DNA from: Acidimicrobiaceae bacterium
Lineage (GTDB): Bacteria; Actinomycetota; Acidimicrobiia; Acidimicrobiales; RAAP-2
NCBI GenBank assembly: GCA_027355725.1
Contig: DAIEHI010000166.1
Location: 1-40,729, forward strand
DNA: 40,729 bases
Reading direction: 5' to 3'
The notes beneath the pieces are model-generated. The model had not been told where the DNA came from. It was given only the letters and a program-made list of their open reading frames with translations, and searched no databases. Numbering within the stretch: the stretch's first letter is position 1; each line of letters begins with the position of its first letter. Position numbers and translations under genes: made by a program. Positions 1 to 6,769 of this stretch are shown here, piece by piece.

Positions 1-326
1 GTGTGCCCGGTCATGACGGTGCGCGGCATCACTCGTCGACGAGCACTTCGCGCTCGGGACTCGAAATTCGTCCCAGGTTCGACGACGACGTCATGGCGCA
101 CGAACGTGACGCCCAACTTTTCGCAGATCGATTGAACGTGCTCAGCGTCATCTGAGCTCGTTGGCCTCGCGTGATGGTCAACGTGGTGCACCGTCACAAC
201 GAGACCCGCCTCGAGGGCGAGCAGGAGTAGACCGAGCGAGTCGGGGCCGCCCGAGACCGCGAGATCGACCACCGTCGCCGACGGGGGGAAATGGCACGCG
301 TCACGCAGGTTTCGGTGGGCCGTCAC
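1..326 (-). CDS. tilS: tRNA(Ile)-lysidine synthetase TilS, N-terminal part (runs off the left edge)
   Basis: TilS uses ATP and lysine to convert cytidine-34 of the CAU-anticodon tRNA-Ile to lysidine, so the tRNA reads AUA. The visible frame opens with GTG and reads VTAHRNLRDAC, then DLAVSGGPDS, the PP-loop ATP-pyrophosphatase signature SGGxDS at about residues 25-30. It continues with HVDHHARPTSSDDAEHV, which matches the conserved HVDHxxRxxSxxDA block of the family. About 108 residues are present; the C-terminal part lies outside the window. The start is 9 nt after the znuB stop, so it is probably the last visible gene of the metal-transport operon. No strong Shine-Dalgarno (SD) sequence is visible, so the exact start is less certain than the identity. 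Confidence 0.85.
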   Translation of the reverse strand, partial: MTAHRNLRDACHFPPSATVVDLAVSGGPDSLGLLLLALEAGLVVTVHHVDHHARPTSSDDAEHVQSICEKLGVTFVRHDVVVEPGTNFESRARSARRRVMPRTVMTGH

Positions 327-335
327 GCTTGTAGG

Positions 336-1166
336 TTACGCAACGATTCGCGTCGAGGCACGGGCCTTCACCATTGAGCTAACGCGCGCGATCAAGTACG
401 ACAACGACGCCAGGGCGGTGATCCAAAAGCTCACCGGACCGCCGATCCACACGCCAAGAAAGAGTCCCCACCACGCACTCATCAGCGCAATGAACATCGC
501 GAGGAACATCGCCGCGAGCGGTCGACTGGTGGCGGCTTCGGCCGCAGCCGCGGGGGCCACCAGGAGCGAGAACACGAGCAGCACGCCGACGATCTGGATG
601 GCGACCACGGTCGTGGTGGCAAGCAGGGCCATAAACAACAGAGACAGACCTCGTGATGAGAGACCGCGCGACGCGGCCGAGCGTTCATCAACCGAGATGA
701 ACAGCAACGGTCGGTACGTCAGCGACACGACGAGCAGCACAATGATCGAGAGGGCGGCCACCAAACCCACCGCACCCCACGTGACACCCAGTATCTGACC
801 AAAGAGGATCGAGTACGTTGCGTTCGCGTACCCGCTGTAGAGCGAGATGAACAGGACTCCGAGCCCGAGGGCTGCGGTGAGTGTGACACCGACAACAGCG
901 TCACGGTCGTCGAGGGTCGCGCCCCCGAGGCCAATGAGGACACCCGCACCGAGACAGAACACCAACAAGCCAACGATGGGAGACAGACCGAGCAAGACCG
1001 CGCCCGCCGCGCCCGCGAAGCCCACGTGACCAATCGCGTGCGCCGCGAAGGCTTGGCGACGCAGGACAACAAAATATCCAACCGCGCCCGCCGCGAGCGC
1101 CACGGCGGTCACTGCATAGAACGCGTGCTGCACGAAGGGCGTTATGAGCAGACTGTGCAGACTCAT
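336..1166 (-). CDS. znuB: Metal (Zn/Mn) ABC transporter permease, ABC-3 family
   Basis: A 276-residue polytopic membrane protein of the ZnuB/MntB/TroC (ABC-3) family, the usual length. It starts MSLHSLLITPFVQHAFYAV and has about eight hydrophobic segments. The family's small-residue-rich region (LLVFSLLVAPAAAAEAATSRP, shown here only in outline) is near residues 195-215. It would form the channel through which metal ions released by the binding protein cross the membrane, driven by the ATPase encoded just upstream. Its ATG overlaps the znuC stop as ATGA (1163-1166), so the two should be translationally coupled. The substrate cannot be read from this subunit. Confidence 0.9.
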   Translation of the reverse strand: MSLHSLLITPFVQHAFYAVTAVALAAGAVGYFVVLRRQAFAAHAIGHVGFAGAAGAVLLGLSPIVGLLVFCLGAGVLIGLGGATLDDRDAVVGVTLTAALGLGVLFISLYSGYANATYSILFGQILGVTWGAVGLVAALSIIVLLVVSLTYRPLLFISVDERSAASRGLSSRGLSLLFMALLATTTVVAIQIVGVLLVFSLLVAPAAAAEAATSRPLAAMFLAMFIALMSAWWGLFLGVWIGGPVSFWITALASLSYLIARVSSMVKARASTRIVA

Positions 1167-2074
1167 TCGCTCACCCCCTCGTGCGTTGCGTTGTGGTTGG
1201 TGTGGGTGTGATCATGGTGCGCATCACCGTCGTGAACGTGCTCGTCGCCGAGGTCGTGAACGTGTTCACCCTCGTGAGAATGATCGTGTCCGTGCGGGTG
1301 GGGGTGCGCCAACTCCTCTTCGAGGCCAACGATGACACGGCGGCCTCGCGGTGTCACGATGATCTCGATCGGTTGCCCGTAGAGGTCACTCAGGACCTTT
1401 TCGTTCACGACCTCGTCAACCGTGCCGCAACGCACTTGGTGACGCGCGATCCACAGCACCTGGTCGACAATGCTCGACAGAGGATTGAGATCGTGCGCCA
1501 CCACCAGGATCGCCGCCCCGGTCGAATCACGCAGGCGCTTGATCAGGTCCACGATCTCGCCCTGCGCGGCGAGATCGAGGGCCGCCAGCGGTTCGTCGAG
1601 CAGGAGCAGTTCGGGACTGAAGACCGTTGAGTGGGCAAGCGCAATTCGTTGTCGTTGACCCCCCGAGAGACTGTGCAGGGGTTGATCCGCAAAGGACGTG
1701 GTCCCCGTCAACGCCAGCGCCTGGCGCACCACCTCTTTCTTCGTGCGGTCATGACCCCAGCCGAAACGTGGCCCATCGAAACCCAATCCCACGAAGTCGC
1801 GTCCGGTCATCGTCGACACCGTGTCCGCTTGACGTGTCTGGGCCATGTAGCCAACGTGCAGGTTGCCGCGATGGGGTACCTCGCCGAGCACGTGCATGGT
1901 GCCTTCGGCGAGAGGTACCAGACCCAAGATGATGTTGAGCAGCGTTGACTTGCCCGCGCCGTTGGGTCCGAGCACGGCGGTGATCGTGCCGGGTTCAATC
2001 GCGAACGTGGCGTCGCTCCAGATCTTTCTTCCACCGAGCACCGCCGCGCCATTGGTCATCGTGAGCACGCTCAT
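1163..2074 (-). CDS. znuC: Metal ABC transporter ATP-binding protein with a His-rich C-terminal tail
   Basis: ATPase of the znuACB importer, 303 aa from the ATG at 2074. This start forms an ATGA overlap with the znuA stop, which is why it is preferred to the longer frame. Walker A is GPNGAGKS (36-43), the signature is LSGGQ (136-140) and Walker B is LLLLDEP (156-162), followed by the H-loop region VVAHD (191-195). Typical ZnuC/MntB ATPases end near residue 255. Here an additional tail at about 257-298 contains 16 histidines among Asp, Glu and Gly, in HxH repeats such as HPHPHGHDHSH. I infer a cytoplasmic metal-buffering or metal-sensing extension. A His-rich loop is more familiar in the periplasmic ZnuA subunit, and this ZnuA lacks one. 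Confidence 0.9.
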   Translation of the reverse strand: MSVLTMTNGAAVLGGRKIWSDATFAIEPGTITAVLGPNGAGKSTLLNIILGLVPLAEGTMHVLGEVPHRGNLHVGYMAQTRQADTVSTMTGRDFVGLGFDGPRFGWGHDRTKKEVVRQALALTGTTSFADQPLHSLSGGQRQRIALAHSTVFSPELLLLDEPLAALDLAAQGEIVDLIKRLRDSTGAAILVVAHDLNPLSSIVDQVLWIARHQVRCGTVDEVVNEKVLSDLYGQPIEIIVTPRGRRVIVGLEEELAHPHPHGHDHSHEGEHVHDLGDEHVHDGDAHHDHTHTNHNATHEGVSE

Positions 2075-2970
2075 TTGATGCAACCTTCCTTCTTCAGCGT
2101 TTGGAGAATCGAGTGGACGACAGTGTTGAGCCACGTGACGTAGTCAGTACCCGTCATGGTCTCGGTGACCTTGATGACCGGCACCTGCGCGGATCGGGCT
2201 CTGGCGACGATCTCGTTGGTGAGCGGCGTCGCAGTCTGGGTGTTGTCGATGAGAAAGGCGGGGTGCTGATCCATCTGGGCGAGCGCTAGAGCGAGGTCGG
2301 ACACTGAAGGATCAACACCGTTACCCACCGCCAGTCTCAGGCCCTCGGGTGTCACAATCTTGAGCCCCATATCCTTCAGCAGATACGTCGTCACGTCCTC
2401 GGTGGCGGCCACCGCTACCCCAGTGCACGACTGTCTGATCGTGAGCGCACTTCGTTGCAGTGCGTTCAGTTGAGTGAGCAACTTCTTCGAACGATCGCTG
2501 ATGTGCGGGTAGCCGCTTCGCTGCTCGAGGGTGGTCGTGAGTGTCTCGACGAAGCGGATCGCCGCTTGAGGATCATAGAAGAGGTGCGGGTTCTGGCCAG
2601 TGGCGACGTGCATGAGCGCAGCGACATTGATCGTCGCGACCGGACTCGAACGGTTCGCGACCAATTGGGAGAGCCACGTGTCGTATCCAGCACCGTTCAA
2701 GAGCACCACGTCGGCGTCGGCGACGTTCGCGGCGTCGGCGACGGTGGCTTCGTGCTGGTGGGGGTCAGCGTTGGGATCGGTGATCAGTGAGACGACCCGG
2801 GCGTCGGGGCCGACGAGTTGACGCGCAAGGGCACCCCACTGGGAGACCCCCGAGACAATGAGTGGCTTAGAGGTTGCCGTAGTGCCGACAATTCCCATCA
2901 CGACCATGGCAGAAAAGACCGCGACCACGAAAAGGACCGCCCCGGCGATGAATGTCTTCTTTAGAACCAT
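2071..2970 (-). CDS. znuA: Metal-binding lipoprotein-like/periplasmic solute-binding protein (ZnuA/TroA family)
   Basis: Cluster A-I metal-binding protein that captures the metal outside the membrane and delivers it to the permease. From the ATG at 2970 it is 299 aa with a signal peptide or anchor (MVLKK, then a hydrophobic stretch to about residue 29). First-ligand motif is DPHQHEAT (His71) and second is NPHLFYDP (His129). At the third site, where Zn-type ZnuA proteins carry His (FHDAYxYF), this protein has Glu191 in ATEDVTTYL, as in PsaA/MntC-type Mn binders. A fourth acidic ligand may be near Glu270. There is no His-rich loop. The start at 2970 is supported by a -10 box 7 nt upstream; an in-frame ATG at 2994 is less likely. 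Metal specificity (Zn or Mn) is uncertain. Confidence 0.87.
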   Translation of the reverse strand: MVLKKTFIAGAVLFVVAVFSAMVVMGIVGTTATSKPLIVSGVSQWGALARQLVGPDARVVSLITDPNADPHQHEATVADAANVADADVVLLNGAGYDTWLSQLVANRSSPVATINVAALMHVATGQNPHLFYDPQAAIRFVETLTTTLEQRSGYPHISDRSKKLLTQLNALQRSALTIRQSCTGVAVAATEDVTTYLLKDMGLKIVTPEGLRLAVGNGVDPSVSDLALALAQMDQHPAFLIDNTQTATPLTNEIVARARSAQVPVIKVTETMTGTDYVTWLNTVVHSILQTLKKEGCIK

Positions 2971-2977
2971 TCCAATT

Positions 2978-2994
2978 ATGATACCCAGAATCAT
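2978..2994. promoter_or_regulatory. Candidate Zur/Fur operator (inverted repeat)
   Basis: A 17-bp inverted repeat ATGAT-N7-ATCAT covers the znuA -10 box and lies between znuA and the divergent Fur-family gene. Fur-family operators are AT-rich inverted repeats in this size range, and position over the -10 is right for repression. It is shorter than a canonical actinobacterial Zur box, so this is an inference. Confidence 0.45.
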
Positions 2995-3006
2995 TCCAGA
3001 AAACAA
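2978..3006 (-). promoter_or_regulatory. znuA leaderless promoter
   Basis: On the minus strand TATCAT (2978-2983) lies 7 nt before the znuA ATG, with TTGTTT (3001-3006) 17 nt further upstream. Transcription should begin at or next to the start codon. Confidence 0.5.
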
Positions 3007-3017
3007 GTTCGTCCCGG

Positions 3018-3023
3018 TAGGCT
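3018..3023 (+). promoter_or_regulatory. zur leaderless -10 box
   Basis: TAGGCT ends 7 nt before the ATG at 3031, and there is no SD sequence between them. Confidence 0.45.
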
Positions 3024-3030
3024 CACTCTC

Positions 3031-3429
3031 ATGAGTTCCACTCGAAACACTGCGCAGCGCCGTGAAGTGATCGATGTTCTCGGTCGGGTAAAGGGTTTCA
3101 TCAGCGCCCAAGATCTCCATGGCCTCATTGTGAAGAGCGGCGGTCAGATCGCCCTCGCAACCGTGTACACCCAACTGAAACGACTCGTCGAGTCAGGCGA
3201 CGTGGACGTTGTGATGACCGATCGCGGAGAGAGCCTCTATCGACGATGTGTCGTTGACGCGCACCATCACCACCTGGCCTGTCGAGTCTGTGGAGCAATC
3301 GTTGAAGTCGATACACCCGAACTCGAAGACTGGACCAACGCCATTGCCGAGAAGTTCGGGTACCGAGAACTGCGACACGTCCTCGAACTCAGTGGGATCT
3401 GCGCCCAATGCCAAGCAAGCCCTCGATGA
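3031..3429 (+). CDS. zur: Fur-family metal-responsive repressor, Zur-like
   Basis: A 132-residue Fur-family DNA-binding repressor. The winged-helix half includes FISAQDLHGLI and ATVYTQLKRLVESG, the family's DNA-recognition segment (about 23-57). The C-terminal half has the HHHHLACRVCG block (His78-81, Cys84, Cys87) and CAQC (Cys124, Cys127), the two CxxC pairs that form the structural zinc site in Zur and Fur. It is divergent from the metal importer it probably represses, 60 bp away, with an inverted repeat in between. Its stop overlaps the next gene, pgeF, as ATGA. Zur is favoured by context, but an Mn- or Fe-sensing Fur paralogue is not excluded, particularly given the Glu ligand in ZnuA. 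Confidence 0.85.
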   Translation: MSSTRNTAQRREVIDVLGRVKGFISAQDLHGLIVKSGGQIALATVYTQLKRLVESGDVDVVMTDRGESLYRRCVVDAHHHHLACRVCGAIVEVDTPELEDWTNAIAEKFGYRELRHVLELSGICAQCQASPR

Positions 3430-4169
3430 TTCCCGAGGTGCGCGGTGCCTTGACGGTGCACGTGATCCCTGCGGCGGCTCGCCTGGGCGTGGACGCATTC
3501 GTCACGGACCGATTCGGCGGCGTGAGTGAGGGACCGTACGAATCACTGAACCTGGGCGGCCACGTGGGCGACGACGTCGAGCGCGTGCGCGAGAATCGGC
3601 GTCGCGTAGCGAGGGCCGCCAACGTGGACGAACTCGTCATCATGCGCCAAGTGCACGGGCGAAACGTGCTCGACGTCACGAGCGCGGGCGGCGACTTCGA
3701 AGGCGACGGCCTCTTCAGTTCATCCAATGAGTTGGCGCTCGCCGTGCTCGTGGCCGACTGTGTTCCCGTGCTGATCGTTGACGCTCATTCAAATGACTTC
3801 GCCGTCGTGCACGCTGGTTGGCGAGGACTGCACGCGGGAGTCTTGTCGAGCGCGGTGGCGCGATTCAATGACGCTTCGAGTCTCTTCGCATTCCTTGGTC
3901 CGGCGATCTCGCGCGAGCGCTACCAAGTTGGCCCTGAGGTGGCAGCGCACTTCAGTGACGTGCCAGGAGCCCTGCTCGACGACACGGGCGACAGGTCGCT
4001 GCTCGATCTTCATCTCATTGGCGCATACCAACTGCGTCGCCTCGGTCTCGACGACGCCAATATCGTCACCAGCGATCAGTGCACCGACGGAGGAGACCTC
4101 TTCTTCAGTGACCGCGCCGCGCGACCATGTGGTCGCTTCGCCCTCGTAGCGAAACGGGTCGTAGCATGA
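3426..4169 (+). CDS. pgeF: Peptidoglycan editing factor PgeF / multicopper polyphenol oxidase (laccase)-domain protein
   Basis: YfiH/PgeF family protein, 247 aa from the ATG at 3426, which overlaps the zur stop as ATGA; an in-frame ATG at 3408 is also possible. The family's metal-site residues are present: His77 in RQVHG, Cys112 in ADCVPVLI and His129 in VHAGWRG. Members have been described as purine nucleoside phosphorylases/adenosine deaminases and, genetically, as PgeF, which removes L-Ser wrongly incorporated for L-Ala in UDP-MurNAc precursors. The wall role fits here because MurL and MurD2, which act on UDP-MurNAc-L-Ala, follow 25 bp downstream. In many bacteria pgeF lies next to ftsZ instead. 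Confidence 0.88.
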   Translation: MIPEVRGALTVHVIPAAARLGVDAFVTDRFGGVSEGPYESLNLGGHVGDDVERVRENRRRVARAANVDELVIMRQVHGRNVLDVTSAGGDFEGDGLFSSSNELALAVLVADCVPVLIVDAHSNDFAVVHAGWRGLHAGVLSSAVARFNDASSLFAFLGPAISRERYQVGPEVAAHFSDVPGALLDDTGDRSLLDLHLIGAYQLRRLGLDDANIVTSDQCTDGGDLFFSDRAARPCGRFALVAKRVVA

Positions 4170-4194
4170 GTGGCGATATGGCTCGAGAACTCGC

Positions 4195-5478
4195 ATGAAA
4201 GAGCGCGCGTCGGTATTTCGCTACGCGGGTCTGGAGGTCAGCGATGACGCGCTCATTGGTCACTATGAACTCGATGGACGCGACTTCGAAGAGTCGGTGA
4301 CCTTCGAGGGAGTGGGTGCGTTGACGCGACCGGCCGTGCGAGCGATCGGCGAACTCTGGTATCTCGTCGCCGGACTCTCCTATTACAAGACCGGTGCGCC
4401 ACGTCAAGTCGATCTCGCGTCGATCCCCGTTGGCGAGAGGGGACGTGCACTGCTACGTGGCGCCCTTCACGACGGCCTGGGCGAATTCGCGTACCGCAAT
4501 GAGATCTCCCTCGACGACACGGTGGTCTCGGGGGGCAGTTCTGCATCCACCTACGCACCGCTGCTCGGGGCCAACCGAGTGCTGACCCCTTTTGGCGGCG
4601 GCATCGACTCGGTTGTCACGGTGCATGAACTCAATCCCGAACTCGAGCAAGCCCTTTTCATCGTGAGCCCGTCCTCGGGCCGATTCGACCCCTTAGAGGC
4701 GACCGCCGAGGTCACCGGCCTCCCGGTCATTCGTGCCCGTCGCACGCTTGATCATCAGCTACTCGAGGATAACGACTTCTTCAATGGTCACGTACCCGTC
4801 ACCACCATGGTGACCCTGCTCGCCGCCGTCGCTGCACTCGCGAGTGAGCGCGGCGGGGTCGTGATGAGCAACGAGCACTCCGCGTCGTCGGCCAACCTTC
4901 GCTGGCACGGCCGAGACGTCAACCACCAATGGAGCAAGTCCTGGCAGGCCGAGCAATTGATCGCGGACGCAGTCGCAGAACGAGTCGGAGGCGAATTCAC
5001 GGTCGCGAGCTTCTTGCGTGATCGAAGTGAGCTGTGGGTTGCGAAGAAGTTCGCGAACCTGGACCAGTACCATCACGTGTTTCGCAGTTGCAACCGAGCG
5101 TTCGCCCAAGCGGGGGAACGCCGCGCGCCCACGTGGTGCGGGGTCTGTGACAAGTGCCTGTTCATCGACCTCGTACTCTCGCCGTTCATGTCGCGCGAGT
5201 CGTTGCGCGACATCTTCCAGTCCGAGCCCCTCGCCAACCCCGCCCTGAAGGACCAACTCGCGGCTCTCGTCGGGATCGGTCTCGACCACAAGCCTTTCGA
5301 ATGCGTCGGCGACCCGAGTGAGAGTGCGCTCGCGCTCACCCTGACGAGTGCCTCCGAGCAGTGGGCCGACGTCGCACACGTGCGCGAACTCGCCCTGCTC
5401 GCCAGTTGTGACGTCGAAGCTTCTGAGATGTTCGAGCCCCGAGGACCCAGCCGTGTACCGGCCCACTGGCTTCGCTGA
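4195..5478 (+). CDS. murL: MurL: UDP-MurNAc-L-alanyl-L-glutamate epimerase
   Basis: A 427-residue protein that I recognise as MurL. MurL epimerises the terminal L-Glu of UDP-MurNAc-L-Ala-L-Glu to D-Glu after MurD2 has attached L-Glu; the reaction is ATP-dependent. Visible motifs are TPFGGGIDSVVTVHEL (PP-loop-like GGGIDS at about 134-139), NEHSASSANLRWHGRDVNHQ (about 226-245) and a cysteine cluster CGVCDKC (Cys315, 318, 321). These occur in order, at the usual family length. The next gene, overlapping its 3' end, is the partner ligase MurD2. The ATG at 4195 lacks a strong SD. Identity rests on motif recall and gene pairing, not on a database search. Confidence 0.82.
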   Translation: MKERASVFRYAGLEVSDDALIGHYELDGRDFEESVTFEGVGALTRPAVRAIGELWYLVAGLSYYKTGAPRQVDLASIPVGERGRALLRGALHDGLGEFAYRNEISLDDTVVSGGSSASTYAPLLGANRVLTPFGGGIDSVVTVHELNPELEQALFIVSPSSGRFDPLEATAEVTGLPVIRARRTLDHQLLEDNDFFNGHVPVTTMVTLLAAVAALASERGGVVMSNEHSASSANLRWHGRDVNHQWSKSWQAEQLIADAVAERVGGEFTVASFLRDRSELWVAKKFANLDQYHHVFRSCNRAFAQAGERRAPTWCGVCDKCLFIDLVLSPFMSRESLRDIFQSEPLANPALKDQLAALVGIGLDHKPFECVGDPSESALALTLTSASEQWADVAHVRELALLASCDVEASEMFEPRGPSRVPAHWLR

Positions 5479-6760
5479 TCTCACCGACAAGCGAGTCGGC
5501 ATCTTTGGCTACGGCATCGAAGGTCGCGCGAGCGAGCGACGGGTGCAAGCACTCGCACGAAGCCTCGTACTCGTCGACGATGAGCCGGTGGATCCCACGG
5601 TGCTCGCGACTTCCCCCGAGGGCCACAAGGAATTGCTCACCTGCGATGTGGTGCTGAAGAGTCCGGGGATACCGCGGCGACGCGCTGACGTGCTCGATCT
5701 GGAAAAGCACGGTGTCGCGGTCACCTCGGCGCTCAATCTCTGGCTCCACGACATCGAACGATCACGCGTGATCGCCATCACCGGTACCAAAGGCAAGTCG
5801 ACCACCACCGCGCTCATCACCTTCTTCCTCCAGTGCATGGGCGAGCAGGCCCAGCGTCTGGGCAACATCGGCCAGCCCCCCTACGATCCGAGTGTCGACA
5901 CCACCAAGGGCTGGCTCGTCCTCGAAGTCTCGAGTTTCCAGTGCACCGACATTGACATCGCCCCCGGGCTGGTCGTCGTCACCTCACTCGGTGCCGACCA
6001 TCTCGATTGGCACGGTTCGCTCGCGAGATACCGCAGCGACAAGCTCTCACTCACCAGAGCCGACGGCGAGCACGTCACAGTCGTGCCCGAGCAGGTCATC
6101 TTTCGAGAGATGCGTGAACAACTCGGCGGCGACGTCGTCTACGTCTCGCCAGAGGGTCTCGGCCTCAGTGCCGCCTTGGGGCTCCTCGGATCCCACAGTG
6201 ACTCCAATGTGGCCCTGGCCCTGCACGTGGTCGCCCGACTCACGTCAACACCAGCAGAGATCGTGCGAGAGCGTGTTGCAACGCACGCGCACGAATTCAT
6301 ACCCCTACGAGGGCGACTCACGCTCGTAGCCCACGTTGCGAGCGGTCGCGGCTCCATACGCTACGTCGACGACGGGCTCGCCACGTCGGTGCTGCCCACG
6401 CTCGCGGCGCTCGACGTCTTTCGAGACGACCCGGTGGCGCTGCTCGCAGGCGGCTTCGACCGAGGCGTCGACTACACACCGCTCGCTCACGCTCTAGCGG
6501 CTCGTAGGGCTCGCACCGTGCTCGTGACGATGGGTGATGCGGGTGTGCGCATTGGCAACGTCACCCACGAATTTGCCCCCTTGGTATCCCAACAACACTG
6601 CGACACCATGCTCGAAGCCGTCAGCCACGCCAAGTCGTCACTGCACGGCGAAGGGGTCGTCCTTCTCTCACCGGGCGCGCCCAGTTTTGATGCGTATCAC
6701 AACTGGGAAGAGCGCTCTGAGGATTTCACGCGCGTCGTACGCGCGATCACCCACACCTGA
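5453..6760 (+). CDS. murD2: MurD2: UDP-MurNAc-L-alanine:L-glutamate ligase
   Basis: Mur ligase of 435 aa from a GTG at 5453, preceded by the SD-like GAGGA 7-8 nt upstream and overlapping the murL end by 26 bp. It has an N-terminal Rossmann domain (KRVGIFGYGIEGRAS, about 13-27), the Mur ligase P-loop GTKGKSTTT (111-119), LGNIGQPPYD, the LEVSSFQ carboxylate/Mg block and the GADHLDWHGS hinge. All are MurD-type. Pairing with murL argues that it adds L-Glu rather than D-Glu, as in the MurD2 subgroup. The longer frame from 5348 is not needed. Its stop lies 9 bp from the stop of the convergent permease gene. Confidence 0.82.
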   Translation: MYRPTGFADLTDKRVGIFGYGIEGRASERRVQALARSLVLVDDEPVDPTVLATSPEGHKELLTCDVVLKSPGIPRRRADVLDLEKHGVAVTSALNLWLHDIERSRVIAITGTKGKSTTTALITFFLQCMGEQAQRLGNIGQPPYDPSVDTTKGWLVLEVSSFQCTDIDIAPGLVVVTSLGADHLDWHGSLARYRSDKLSLTRADGEHVTVVPEQVIFREMREQLGGDVVYVSPEGLGLSAALGLLGSHSDSNVALALHVVARLTSTPAEIVRERVATHAHEFIPLRGRLTLVAHVASGRGSIRYVDDGLATSVLPTLAALDVFRDDPVALLAGGFDRGVDYTPLAHALAARRARTVLVTMGDAGVRIGNVTHEFAPLVSQQHCDTMLEAVSHAKSSLHGEGVVLLSPGAPSFDAYHNWEERSEDFTRVVRAITHT

Positions 6761-6769
6761 ACGACGCGG

